Of a stretch of 64,000 nucleotides of DNA, positions 1 through 7,983 are shown one piece after another; position 1 is the first letter of the stretch, and each line of letters begins with the position of its first letter. The stretch comes from Cognatishimia maritima (GTDB lineage Bacteria; Pseudomonadota; Alphaproteobacteria; Rhodobacterales; Rhodobacteraceae), in assembly GCF_900129685.1 (NCBI RefSeq), contig NZ_FQWM01000001.1:777059-841058 (forward strand), given 5' to 3'. The notes under the pieces are model-generated. The model saw only the letters and a program-made list of their open reading frames with translations, searched no databases and was not told the origin of the DNA. The position numbers and the translations under genes are program-made.

Positions 1-75
1 GCGGGCGTAGCTCAGGGGTAGAGCATAACCTTGCCAAGGTTAGGGTCGGGCGTTCGAATCGCCTCGCCCGCTCCA
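1..75 (+). tRNA. tRNA-Gly (GCC)
   Basis: A complete cloverleaf starts at the first base of the window. The 7-bp acceptor stem pairs 1-7 with 65-71, the anticodon loop carries GCC around base 34, the T loop has the TTCGAAT signature, and the CCA end is encoded at 73-75. Nothing can be said about its promoter because the window starts here. The anticodon-arm sequence CTTGCCAAGG (30-39) recurs at 1416-1425, just past the next gene, which may bear on how that gene arrived. Confidence 0.97.
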
Positions 76-188
76 AAATGTCAGCAAGTTCCAATCAGTT
101 AAATTTGCAGAGATTTATTTCTTACGCCGTTAATCTCGGACTTACTTTGTTCATGTTCGTATTTCGGCAACTATATAGACTTATAAGT

Positions 189-214
189 AGTTATATCTTA
201 CTTCAGATATAACT
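189..214. promoter_or_regulatory. perfect 26-bp palindrome upstream of AAA ATPase
   Basis: Two 10-bp arms, AGTTATATCT and AGATATAACT, are exact inverse complements separated by 6 bases. The element ends 20 bases before the ATG at 235, in an A+T-rich stretch between the tRNA and the gene. It could be an operator or an mRNA hairpin close to the start codon. No known regulator site is recognised, so the function is inference. Confidence 0.6.
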
Positions 215-234
215 CAGTAGAACTTGATAGACAC

Positions 235-1413
235 ATGGATCCAGTCAGAAACCCCTTTGCACCCGGCGCAGGCTCGCAGCCACCTGAACTTGCCGGGCGA
301 GACGACATCATAAATGATGCAAAAATCGCACTCAAACGCACTTTGATCGGACGGCACGCTCGATCTCAAATGTTGCTAGGACTACGCGGCACCGGCAAAA
401 CGGTTCTACTAAATGCAATTGAAAACCAAGCCGAAGAAGAAGGCTATCTAGCCTCAGTCGTAGAAGCACCCGAAGACAAGCCACTTGCAGATCTGCTGTA
501 CCCGAGAATGCAACAAGTGCTTCGAAAGCTCTCCCTTGTCGAGAATGCAAAGTCGACAGCATATGAAGCCTTAAAAGCGCTCAGAAGCTTCGCGGGCGCA
601 TTCAAAGTGCAAATGGGCGATTTTTCGGTTTCTGTTGATCCTGAGCCTGGAGTGGCCGATAGCGGCAACCTTGAATACGATCTTACGGACATCTTCGTCG
701 CTATTGGTCATGCAGCAAAAGCAGCAGGTAAGGGCTGGTGTCTTCTCATCGACGAAGTCCAGTACCTGAAAGAAGAAGAACTCGCAGCACTAATCGTTGC
801 AATCCACAAAATTGGTCAAAAACAGCTCCCTGTTATATTCCTTGGTGCAGGATTGCCTCAATTAGCTGGGCTATCTGGCGATGCCAAATCATACGCAGAA
901 AGGTTGTTCTCATACCCTAAGGTCGGCGCACTCGACAAAGATGCGGCATCAAAAGCAATCTTGGGACCAATAGAAGACGAAAACGAAGAAATCAGTGAAA
1001 CTGCACTCGACCAAATTTTACAGATCACAGAAGGGTATCCATATTTCCTTCAAGAGTGGGGCTTTCAAGCTTGGAACACAGCCGATGAATCGCCGATCGC
1101 CGCAAGCGATATTGATCAAGCAACAGTGGCTGCTCTCAAAAGACTAGATGACGGCTTCTTTCAAGTTCGATTTGATCGATTAACACCGAAAGAACGCGAA
1201 TATGTGATTGCCATGGCAGAGCTTGGCAAGGGGCCCTACCGATCATCTGAAGTTGCCGAGAAGCTTGGCGAGGCTCCAAACAAATTGGGTCCGAGAAGAG
1301 CTCAGATTATCGCCAAAGGAATGATCTACAGTCCTCAATATGGCGATATTGATTTCACAGTGCCGATGTTCGACGACTACCTCCGCCGTAATTGGGAGCT
1401 AACTGACGAATGA
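235..1413 (+). CDS. solitary AAA ATPase, Orc1/Cdc6-like with C-terminal winged helix
   Basis: A 392-residue P-loop ATPase. After a short N-terminal segment containing ELAGRDD (residues 18-24) comes a Walker A motif GLRGTGKT (49-56), a Walker B motif LLIDEVQ (170-176), and a sensor-1-like strand IFLGAGLPQL (201-210). The region after about residue 310 has the helical and basic pattern of a winged-helix domain. The architecture resembles the AAA_16 / Orc-Cdc6-like ATPases found as single genes in many bacteria; their function is not settled. The gene is visibly more A+T-rich than its neighbours, with many A-ending codons, and sits alone between tRNA-Gly and hisB, which suggests acquisition by transfer. 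The ribosome-binding site before the ATG is weak. No nuclease, integrase or other effector gene adjoins it within the window. Confidence 0.85.
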   Translation: MDPVRNPFAPGAGSQPPELAGRDDIINDAKIALKRTLIGRHARSQMLLGLRGTGKTVLLNAIENQAEEEGYLASVVEAPEDKPLADLLYPRMQQVLRKLSLVENAKSTAYEALKALRSFAGAFKVQMGDFSVSVDPEPGVADSGNLEYDLTDIFVAIGHAAKAAGKGWCLLIDEVQYLKEEELAALIVAIHKIGQKQLPVIFLGAGLPQLAGLSGDAKSYAERLFSYPKVGALDKDAASKAILGPIEDENEEISETALDQILQITEGYPYFLQEWGFQAWNTADESPIAASDIDQATVAALKRLDDGFFQVRFDRLTPKEREYVIAMAELGKGPYRSSEVAEKLGEAPNKLGPRRAQIIAKGMIYSPQYGDIDFTVPMFDDYLRRNWELTDE

Positions 1414-1522
1414 AACTTGCCAAGGCAAATTAGTCACCTTGCCCTTTGTCGTAACTCCGACCTCTTCCCCTACGTTCCCTGCCCGCCTATAACGGCGCGG
1501 CACAAGCACGAAGGAATGGCCC

Positions 1523-2110
1523 ATGCGTACAGGCAGCGTCAGCCGCAAGACTACGGAAACAGAGATCACAGTTGAGATCAATCTCGACGGGACAGGAAGC
1601 TATGACAACCAAACTGGGGTTGGCTTCTTTGACCATATGCTGGATCAACTGTCGCGCCACTCGTTGATTGATTTCAAGATCCGCGCCAAGGGTGACTACC
1701 ACATTGATGACCACCACACAGTCGAAGACACCGGCATTGCGCTGGGTCAGGCGCTGGTGCAGGCGCTTGGCGATAAGCGCGGCATCAACCGTTACGGCGA
1801 ATGCCACCTGCCGATGGATGACGCACAAGTGCGCGCCGCGCTGGACCTGTCGGCGCGGCCGTTTCTGGTGTGGAACGTCGATATCCCAACGCAGAAAATT
1901 GGCACCTTCGATACTGAGTTGGTGCGTGAATTCTTTACGGCGTTCGCGACGCATGGCGGTATCACGATGCACATCGACCAGTTGCACGGCGTGAACAGCC
2001 ACCACATTGTGGAAGCGGCCTTCAAGGCCGTGGCGCGGGCGCTGCGGACGGCGGTGGAAACCGACCCGCGTAAGGCAGAGGACATCCCCTCGACCAAGGG
2101 CGCTCTTTAG
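1523..2110 (+). CDS. hisB: imidazoleglycerol-phosphate dehydratase
   Basis: The 195-residue protein has the usual length of the monofunctional enzyme, which dehydrates imidazole glycerol phosphate to imidazole acetol phosphate, the sixth step of histidine synthesis. The metal-binding motifs are visible: [14 protein letters not shown] near residue 35, [10 protein letters not shown] near 63, and [15 protein letters not shown] near 155. An AAGGAA site lies 7 bases before the ATG. It is the first gene of a split histidine cluster (hisH, hisA, hisF and hisE follow), but a strong terminator after it and two intervening genes separate its transcript from hisH. Confidence 0.97.
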   Translation: MRTGSVSRKTTETEITVEINLDGTGSYDNQTGVGFFDHMLDQLSRHSLIDFKIRAKGDYHIDDHHTVEDTGIALGQALVQALGDKRGINRYGECHLPMDDAQVRAALDLSARPFLVWNVDIPTQKIGTFDTELVREFFTAFATHGGITMHIDQLHGVNSHHIVEAAFKAVARALRTAVETDPRKAEDIPSTKGAL

Positions 2111-2131
2111 AACTGAGCAGCGAAAAACAAG

Positions 2132-2158
2132 AAGCCCGGTCTTTGGCCGGGCTTTTTT
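2132..2158 (+). terminator. rho-independent terminator of hisB
   Basis: An 8-bp stem, AAGCCCGG with CCGGGCTT, is followed by six Ts, 22 bases after the hisB stop codon. It ends the hisB transcript before the convergent DUF2306 gene. Confidence 0.88.
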
Positions 2159-2164
2159 GTGAGT

Positions 2165-2794
2165 TCAGGCGGCAATCACTCTGGGTTTTCTGCGCAGGTA
2201 TACCTCTGCCAGCAACAGATTTGGCACCCAAGCAAGCCACGCAATGGCCACGTAGGCGGTTTCAAAGCCAACGGTCAATTCGCCAAACGGTAGGTACAGG
2301 CGCAATGTCACGGCTGCGAGTGTGAGTGCCGCAGAGCGGATCATCCAGCGGCGGTGGGCCGCAATCTGCCGTTTGATCGCAAAGACCACCGCCAGAGCGG
2401 TTGTGGCAAGCCAAAGCACCGCCAAAAGAATGAAACCTGCCGCCGCGATTGGCCCCGCCTCGGTCGTCAGCCCCAAGGCAAAGCTGCCGCCCCCTGCCAG
2501 TAAAACACTCAGCGCATAAAGCCGCCCGCCCCATCGATGAAGTTTGGGACGCGCGGTGCGCAGCCGCTTGTTGAACTGGAGCGGCAGCAGGATCAAGGCG
2601 AGCGGCGCAAACCCGATGTGTAAGTAGAGGCTGACCGGGCGCGCAAGCGCATGGTGCAGCATAAAGGGCATCACCACGCTGATTTCCGCCACCAAAAACC
2701 TCAGCGAAACCACGGCGATCAACACGCTCAGTGTCCACAGCAGGATCAACGCCCAGGATGTATCTTTCTTTGACTTCAATTCGGTGCTCTGCAT
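2165..2794 (-). CDS. DUF2306-type integral membrane protein
   Basis: A protein of 209 residues with about six hydrophobic segments and a polar N-terminal tail. The central part has His residues at predicted membrane edges (MLHHALARP, LHIGF, KLHRWGGR), typical of the DUF2306 membrane family, whose function is unknown. The start at 2794 is preferred over one 15 bases upstream because a GGAGAG site lies 5 bases before it. It is divergent from the TetR regulator at 2892, and the shared promoter region carries three copies of a 15-bp operator, so it is probably the repressor's target. Together with the regulator it looks like a cassette placed between hisB and hisH. Confidence 0.8.
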   Translation of the reverse strand: MQSTELKSKKDTSWALILLWTLSVLIAVVSLRFLVAEISVVMPFMLHHALARPVSLYLHIGFAPLALILLPLQFNKRLRTARPKLHRWGGRLYALSVLLAGGGSFALGLTTEAGPIAAAGFILLAVLWLATTALAVVFAIKRQIAAHRRWMIRSAALTLAAVTLRLYLPFGELTVGFETAYVAIAWLAWVPNLLLAEVYLRRKPRVIAA

Positions 2795-2812
2795 GAGATC
2801 TCTCCGCATAAA

Positions 2813-2871
2813 CTTGACAGTGTAAAGTCTAACTTGACACTGTCTAATTAGACCATCTTGACACTGTCAAG
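2813..2871. promoter_or_regulatory. three tandem 15-bp TetR operators
   Basis: The perfect palindrome CTTGACACTGTCAAG lies at 2857-2871. Near copies are at 2833-2847 (CTTGACACTGTCTAA) and 2813-2827 (CTTGACAGTGTAAAG). The copies fill the 97-base gap between the divergent DUF2306 and tetR-type genes, and each left arm contains TTGACA, so they may also overlap -35 elements. Assignment to the adjacent TetR protein rests on position. Confidence 0.8.
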
Positions 2872-2891
2872 TAAAACTTTAACCTAGCCCC

Positions 2892-3485
2892 ATGACTGCA
2901 GAGACCAAAACCACCCATCACCACGGCAACCTGAAAGAAGCGCTTGTTAGGGCGGGTATTGATCTGTTGGAGGAAGACGGGCTTGACGGGCTTACGTTGC
3001 GCAAATGTGCCGCCCGAGCCGGAGTCTCCCATGCAGCGCCAGCGCACCACTTTGATGGTCTTTCAGGCCTTAAGGTTGCCATAGCGACCGAAGGATTTCG
3101 CATATTTTCCAATTATCTGGAGAGCGCAGCCAAGGGTATAGACGCCCCGATTGACAGGTTGCGGGCAGTCTGCCGCGGGTATTTGACGTTCGGCTTGACG
3201 CATCCCGGTCTTCTCTCCGTGATCTTCGGCAGTGGTCTGGCGGCGCAGAAGCCCGACAATCGAGAAGGCGACTATGCTTACAACATCCTGCGCAGTGTCT
3301 GTGCGCCCTTCATTCCCGAAGGTCAGAACCCGCAAATTATCGAAATTCAGGTCTGGTCACTGATCCACGGCTTTACACTGCTTTATTTGTCCGGCGAATT
3401 CGGATGCCCGCCGCCACCCATCGAGGACGGCCCGTTTGACCAGATCATTGCGCTGCTTGATCGCGTTGGAACACTCGGGGCGTGA
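2892..3485 (+). CDS. TetR/AcrR family transcriptional regulator
   Basis: A 197-residue one-domain repressor. The N-terminal helix-turn-helix spans about residues 14-60, with LTLRKCAARAGVSHAAPAHHF as the recognition region; the rest is the variable helical ligand-binding and dimer domain, which resembles TetR_C_33-type domains (a loose match). It is transcribed away from the DUF2306 gene across the operator array at 2813-2871, the standard layout for autoregulation and control of a divergent target. The ligand is unknown. Confidence 0.9.
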   Translation: MTAETKTTHHHGNLKEALVRAGIDLLEEDGLDGLTLRKCAARAGVSHAAPAHHFDGLSGLKVAIATEGFRIFSNYLESAAKGIDAPIDRLRAVCRGYLTFGLTHPGLLSVIFGSGLAAQKPDNREGDYAYNILRSVCAPFIPEGQNPQIIEIQVWSLIHGFTLLYLSGEFGCPPPPIEDGPFDQIIALLDRVGTLGA

Positions 3486-3547
3486 TCCTTCTCTCTTGAC
3501 CCGAGCGGGATTTCGTTTCAGTTGAAGCGCAAGCGAAAGGACCGAGC

Positions 3548-4186
3548 ATGCTGACAGCGATCATCGACTATGAAAGCGGTAATCTGCACTCTGCAGAGAA
3601 GGCGTTTCAACGTATGGCGGCCGAGGTCGACGCAGGCGATGTTGTCGTGACATCTGACGCAGATATTGTTGCCAAAGCGGATCGTCTGGTTCTGCCCGGC
3701 GACGGGGCCTTTCCCGCCTGCGCGGCAGAACTACGAGGGCACAAAGGCATCTATGACGCAATGGTCGAGGCGGTGGAACAAAAAGGCCGCCCCTTCCTTG
3801 GCATCTGCGTCGGGATGCAGTTGATGGCGACAACGGGCCGCGAATACGAAGACACCGCTGGCCTTAATTGGGTCGGTGGTGACGTTGTGAAGATCACGCC
3901 GCAGGACGCCCGTCTAAAGGTCCCACACATGGGCTGGAACGACCTTGTGATCGACCAGCCGCATGCGCTGCTTGACGGGGTAGAGAACGGCCAACACGTC
4001 TATTTCGTGCACAGCTATCATTTTCAGGTAAGCAACCCATCAGAGCGGATCGCTCATGTGGATTATGCCGGGGATATCACTGCGATCATTGGGCGTGACA
4101 CCATGGTAGGCCTGCAGTTTCACCCCGAGAAAAGCCAGCACGTGGGGCTGCGTATGATCGGCAACTTTCTGAAATGGGCTCCCTAA
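3548..4186 (+). CDS. hisH: imidazole glycerol phosphate synthase, glutamine amidotransferase subunit
   Basis: A 212-residue class I glutamine amidotransferase that supplies ammonia to HisF. The nucleophile Cys87 lies in GICVGMQ and the catalytic His192 and Glu194 in FHPEK. The N-terminal IDYESGNLHSAEKAF is typical of HisH. The AAAGG site before ATG 3548 supports the start. Its partner hisF lies about 2.7 kb downstream, separated by an AraC/peroxiredoxin/WGR insert and hisA. The 3' end overlaps the convergent AraC gene by 4 bases. Confidence 0.97.
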   Translation: MLTAIIDYESGNLHSAEKAFQRMAAEVDAGDVVVTSDADIVAKADRLVLPGDGAFPACAAELRGHKGIYDAMVEAVEQKGRPFLGICVGMQLMATTGREYEDTAGLNWVGGDVVKITPQDARLKVPHMGWNDLVIDQPHALLDGVENGQHVYFVHSYHFQVSNPSERIAHVDYAGDITAIIGRDTMVGLQFHPEKSQHVGLRMIGNFLKWAP

Positions 4187-4920
4187 GCGACCGCAATGCC
4201 AGCATTGCGCGTGGCGATGGGTGATTCATCAAAAGCTTTGCGATAGGCGCGCGTGAAAGCCTCTGGCGAGCCATAGGCATAGCGCCGCGCCACCGCATCG
4301 ACCCGGTCGCCCTTTTCCAGATCCTGCCGCGCCAAGGTTAATCGCCATTGTCTCAGGTAGCTCATCGGGGTTTCTCCGACCTGTTCGGCAAACAACTCAT
4401 TAAAGCGTGACAGTGAAAGCCCTGCCTCGGTGGCCAGGTCCTGATTGGTCCAGACGCGACCTGGATGATCATGCATGGCAACAATCGCGCGGCTAAGGCG
4501 CGGGTCGGCTAGGCCTGCAATCAGGCCCGGTTGCGCAGAGCCTCGATTGATCTGATCCCGCAGCAGCCGCACCAGCAACACGTCTCCGAGCCGGTCCAGA
4601 ACCCAACGCCCACCGCAACGCGGCACTGTGTGTTCTTGTAAGATCACTTGAATAAGCGCTTGCGTTTCCGGGCTGTCGCTGAGGTCAAAATGCACTGTTT
4701 CCGGCAAGGCCCGTTGCAGCGGATTAAAGCCTCCTGCCCAATCAACGCGTGCATACCAAAGCTCACTACCGGTTGTCCGATGCATACCGCGCGCCTGCGG
4801 GTAAAAACAGACTTCCTTTGGCGCACCGGGGGAGCCGAGCACAATCAAATCCGCCTCTGCGGCTGGCACAGCACGCACTTGGCGGTGAAACCTGTTCATT
4901 AGGGTTGTGATGCGATCCAT
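4183..4920 (-). CDS. AraC family transcriptional regulator with N-terminal cupin-type domain
   Basis: This protein of 245 residues has a cupin-like N-terminal sensor of the AraC_binding type (roughly residues 10-140) and a C-terminal pair of helix-turn-helix motifs (about 150-238), including NQDLATEAGLSLSRFNELF and the conserved PMSYLRQWRL and AYGSPEAFTRAYRKAF segments. It is divergent from the peroxiredoxin-like gene at 5073, its likely target; comparable gene pairs often respond to redox or aromatic compounds, but the inducer here is unknown. Confidence 0.9.
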   Translation of the reverse strand: MDRITTLMNRFHRQVRAVPAAEADLIVLGSPGAPKEVCFYPQARGMHRTTGSELWYARVDWAGGFNPLQRALPETVHFDLSDSPETQALIQVILQEHTVPRCGGRWVLDRLGDVLLVRLLRDQINRGSAQPGLIAGLADPRLSRAIVAMHDHPGRVWTNQDLATEAGLSLSRFNELFAEQVGETPMSYLRQWRLTLARQDLEKGDRVDAVARRYAYGSPEAFTRAYRKAFDESPIATRNAGIAVA

Positions 4921-5072
4921 GGCTTCTATTCTGCCTCATTCGCAATGATGGATTTGAGGTGCCAAAGCATATGGGCCTCAGCTTTTTCGGCATTATTATC
5001 AGATTTTGAAGAATTATCTAACATTAATTTCGTACATATTGCCTGTGAAAGCAATTTTAACGGAGTTACCCC

Positions 5073-5609
5073 ATGCTCACGCCTCGCCAAAAAACCCCTG
5101 ATCTGAAGCTGCCATTGGTCGGCGGCGGCACCTTTGATTTAAGTGCTGAGAACAGCGAACGCGGCACCGTTGTGTGTTTCTATCGCGGTCTGCACTGCCC
5201 GATCTGCGCCAACTACCTGACCGAACTGGAGCGTCTGGCAGACGATTTCGCCGAGCGCGGCGTAACCATTGTCGCCGTCAGTTCCGATGGCGAAGAGCGC
5301 GCGGCGGGCATGGCAGAAAAGATCAAAGCCTCCAAACTGCGTTTCGCCTATGACTTGCCGCTGCAGGAAGCGCGCGACTGGGGCCTCTATATCTCCACTT
5401 CGCGCGGCAAAACCTCTATCGGCATCGAAGAACCCGCGCTCTTTAGCGAGCCGGGCCTCTTCATGGTCACACCAGAGCAGACGCTTTACTACGGCGCTGT
5501 GCAAACCATGCCGTTTGTGCGTCCGCATTTCAAAGAACTGGTCGCGGCGCTGGATTTTGCCATCGCCAACAGCTACCCGGCACGCGGCGAATACACCGGC
5601 GCGGTCTAA
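5073..5609 (+). CDS. peroxiredoxin-like AhpC/TSA family protein
   Basis: A 178-residue thioredoxin-fold protein. FYRGLHCPICANYL (about residues 36-49) contains a CPxC motif (Cys42, Cys45), the pattern of the peroxiredoxin-like subgroup rather than classical two-Cys AhpC. The segment TIVAVSSDGEERA fits the following strand and helix of the fold. It is probably a cytoplasmic thiol peroxidase or disulfide reductase. It is transcribed divergently from the AraC regulator, with an A+T-rich 152-base promoter region between them. Confidence 0.88.
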   Translation: MLTPRQKTPDLKLPLVGGGTFDLSAENSERGTVVCFYRGLHCPICANYLTELERLADDFAERGVTIVAVSSDGEERAAGMAEKIKASKLRFAYDLPLQEARDWGLYISTSRGKTSIGIEEPALFSEPGLFMVTPEQTLYYGAVQTMPFVRPHFKELVAALDFAIANSYPARGEYTGAV

Positions 5610-5669
5610 GCCCGCTAGACAGATATGATTGCGCGGGGCATATCAGGCCAAAACACCTGAGGTTGCCCC

Positions 5670-5921
5670 GTGCACGTCCGTCTTGAAAAATTCAACCACA
5701 CGCGCAAGCAAAAGCGGTACTACGCGTTGCGTGTCAGCCAGACTTTGTTTGGCGATTGGTGTTTGATCCGAGAATGGGGCGTGATTGGCGGCGCGGCGCA
5801 GGTCCGGCGTGACTATCTGCCTGAAGGCACAATTGCTGAAGCCGAACTGGAAAGGTTGAAAGCCGCCAAGTTGAAAGGCGGTTACGCCGTGATCCCGGTG
5901 CAGATCAGCCTATTCCCTTAG
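5670..5921 (+). CDS. WGR domain protein
   Basis: This 83-residue protein is almost entirely one WGR domain: RYYALRVSQTLFGDWCLIREWGVIG covers the Trp and the W-G motif, followed by a basic helix (ELERLKAAKLKGGY). WGR domains occur in PARPs and in bacterial regulators and are linked to nucleic-acid binding. The start codon is GTG at 5670. It lies 60 bases after the peroxiredoxin-like gene and may share its transcript. Solitary WGR proteins of this size are known, but their role is not established. Confidence 0.85.
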   Translation: MHVRLEKFNHTRKQKRYYALRVSQTLFGDWCLIREWGVIGGAAQVRRDYLPEGTIAEAELERLKAAKLKGGYAVIPVQISLFP

Positions 5922-6041
5922 CCTCACCTTCCAAATCCCGATTTCCCCCTGCCCTTGCCCATTCGCGGGCCGCAATCATTGCCATTTACGCGCGGTCATG
6001 CATAAGGGCGCAATAGGACCAAAGACCAAAGGAGCCGGCCC

Positions 6042-6764
6042 ATGATCCTCTATCCTGCGATTGACTTGAAAGACGGGCAAGCCGTGCGCCTTTTGCACGG
6101 GGACATGGATAAAACCACAGTCTTTAATGACAATCCGGCCGCGCAAGCGTTGGAGTTTGTCAAAGCAGGCTGTGAATGGCTGCATCTTGTTGATCTGAAC
6201 GGCGCTTTTGCAGGTGAGCCGGTGAATGCCGCGCCCGTCGAAGAAATTCTCAGGCAGACCAAAGTCCCAGCGCAACTCGGCGGTGGTATTCGCGATATGG
6301 CGACCATTGCGCGTTGGATCGACAAGGGACTGGCACGTGTGATCCTTGGCACCGTTGCAGTCGAAAACCCTGATCTCGTGCGCGAGGCGGCGAAAGAATT
6401 CCCCGGCAAGGTGGCCGTTGGCATCGATGCCCGGAACGGCAAAGTCGCGACCAAAGGCTGGGCCGAAGAAACCGATGTCATGGTGACGGACCTCGCGAAA
6501 TCCTTTGAAGACGCTGGTGTTGCCGCGATCATCTATACCGACATTCTACGCGATGGCGCGATGAAAGGGCCAAACGTGCAGGCCACGGCTGATCTGGCCA
6601 ATGCCGTGTCAATACCGGTCATTGCCTCAGGCGGCGTCTCATCGCTTGACGATCTGCACGCCCTGAAATCCTGCGGCGCCAACCTGAACGGCGCCATCTC
6701 CGGCCGCGCGCTCTATGATGGGGCCATTGATCTGGCCGAGGCGCTCAAGGTGCTGAAAAGCTGA
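6042..6764 (+). CDS. hisA: phosphoribosylformimino-AICAR-phosphate (ProFAR) isomerase
   Basis: A 240-residue (beta/alpha)8 barrel catalysing the Amadori rearrangement of ProFAR to PRFAR. Asp8 in YPAIDLKDG and Asp129 in VGIDARNG are the catalytic acids; phosphate-binding segments LGGGIRD and VIASGGVSS are present. Translation starts with ATG 6042 after a GGAG site. hisF follows after 93 bases that hold a dispersed repeat, so hisA-hisF-hisE is likely one transcription unit. Confidence 0.97.
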   Translation: MILYPAIDLKDGQAVRLLHGDMDKTTVFNDNPAAQALEFVKAGCEWLHLVDLNGAFAGEPVNAAPVEEILRQTKVPAQLGGGIRDMATIARWIDKGLARVILGTVAVENPDLVREAAKEFPGKVAVGIDARNGKVATKGWAEETDVMVTDLAKSFEDAGVAAIIYTDILRDGAMKGPNVQATADLANAVSIPVIASGGVSSLDDLHALKSCGANLNGAISGRALYDGAIDLAEALKVLKS

Positions 6765-6767
6765 TAT

Positions 6768-6826
6768 CACCTTTGCCCAAATACTCTGGGGTGAGGCGCA
6801 GCGCGCCGAGGGGCAAAGCCCCTTCC
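6768..6826 (+). repeat. dispersed intergenic repeat, copy A (hisA-hisF gap)
   Basis: The sequence begins CACCTTTGC, continues with CTCTGGGGTGA and a GCGC-rich centre, and ends in GAGGGGCAAAGCCCCT, which forms a GC-rich hairpin. A clearly related copy lies at 55451-55508. Its sequence does not fit a classical terminator because no T tract follows, and the flanking genes are probably cotranscribed. Confidence 0.75.
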
Positions 6827-6857
6827 CCCATTTGCAAAAGAGCGTCATAAGGAACCC

Positions 6858-7655
6858 ATGTTAAAAACCCGCCTGATCCCCTGTCTGGATGTCGCCGACG
6901 GCCGCGTGGTCAAAGGTGTGAACTTTGTGGGCCTGCGCGATGCGGGCGACCCGGTGGAAGCCGCGCGCGCCTATGACGCTGCGGGGGCCGATGAAATTTG
7001 CTTTCTAGACATCCACGCCACCCATGAAAACCGGGGCACAATGTTTGACATGGTGCGGCGAACGGCCGAACAGTGCTTTGTCCCGCTGACAGTTGGCGGC
7101 GGTGTGCGCACCAAAGAAGACGTGCGGGCGCTATTGTTGTCTGGTGCTGACAAGGTGAGTTTTAATTCCGCCGCTGTTGCGCGCCCCGACGTGATTGCCG
7201 AAAGCGCCGACCAATTTGGCAGCCAGTGTATTGTCTGCGCGATTGATGCGAAAACTGTGGGCCATGACGAAGACGGTGAGCCGAACAAATGGGGGATTTT
7301 CACCCATGGCGGGCGTAAGGCGGCCTTGGATAAAGATGGCAATCCGATTGATGCTGTTGAGTTCGCAAAACTGGTGGCCGCGAAAGGCGCGGGGGAAATC
7401 TTGCTGACCAGCATGGACCGGGACGGCACAAAATCAGGCTTCAACCTGCCCCTGACCAAAGCCATTTCTGATGCGGTGAATGTGCCTGTGATTGCTTCTG
7501 GCGGCGTTGGTACCCTTGACCACCTTGTCGAAGGCGTGACCAAAGGTGGTGCTTCTGCTGTCCTTGCGGCATCGATTTTTCACTTCGGCGAATTTACCGT
7601 GCAAGAAGCCAAAGAGCACATGATCGCCAATGGCATTCCAATGCGGCTGCAGTGA
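6858..7655 (+). CDS. hisF: imidazole glycerol phosphate synthase, cyclase subunit
   Basis: A 265-residue (beta/alpha)8 barrel that joins with HisH to convert PRFAR to imidazole glycerol phosphate and AICAR. Catalytic Asp11 (IPCLDVADG) and the later [14 protein letters not shown] acid are both present; phosphate loops TVGGGVR and VIASGGVG are intact. It is slightly longer than the usual 250-258 residues, through extra residues around [11 protein letters not shown] near residue 140. hisE follows after 10 bases. Confidence 0.97.
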   Translation: MLKTRLIPCLDVADGRVVKGVNFVGLRDAGDPVEAARAYDAAGADEICFLDIHATHENRGTMFDMVRRTAEQCFVPLTVGGGVRTKEDVRALLLSGADKVSFNSAAVARPDVIAESADQFGSQCIVCAIDAKTVGHDEDGEPNKWGIFTHGGRKAALDKDGNPIDAVEFAKLVAAKGAGEILLTSMDRDGTKSGFNLPLTKAISDAVNVPVIASGGVGTLDHLVEGVTKGGASAVLAASIFHFGEFTVQEAKEHMIANGIPMRLQ

Positions 7656-7665
7656 GGGCAAACAG

Positions 7666-7983
7666 ATGAACACGCTAAACGACCTTGCCCAGACCATCGC
7701 AGAGCGCGCGAAGGCTGATCCCGATAGCAGCTGGACCGCAAAGCTTTTGGCGAAAGGCCCAGAGAAATGCGCCGAGAAATTCGGCGAAGAGGCTGTGGAA
7801 GCCATTATCGAGGCCATTAAGAATGACCGCGACGGGCTGATCAATGAAAGCGCGGATGTGCTGTTTCACCTGCTGGTGATGCTGCAATCCCGGGGCGTGT
7901 CCTTGGATGAGGTGCTGGCGGAGCTCGCGCGTCGTCAGGGCATCAGCGGCATCGCCGAAAAGGCCAGCCGCCCCAAGGCCTAG
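7666..7983 (+). CDS. hisE: phosphoribosyl-ATP pyrophosphatase
   Basis: A 105-residue all-helical nucleotide pyrophosphohydrolase of the MazG-related fold, removing pyrophosphate from PR-ATP in the second step of histidine synthesis. The metal-binding motif KFGEEAVEAIIEA and the later NESADVLFHLLVML are characteristic. The ATG at 7666 follows GAGGG at 7-base spacing and is preferred over upstream codons inside the hisF end. The stop overlaps the convergent CoA-binding protein gene by 4 bases. There is no fused HisI domain. Confidence 0.96.
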   Translation: MNTLNDLAQTIAERAKADPDSSWTAKLLAKGPEKCAEKFGEEAVEAIIEAIKNDRDGLINESADVLFHLLVMLQSRGVSLDEVLAELARRQGISGIAEKASRPKA

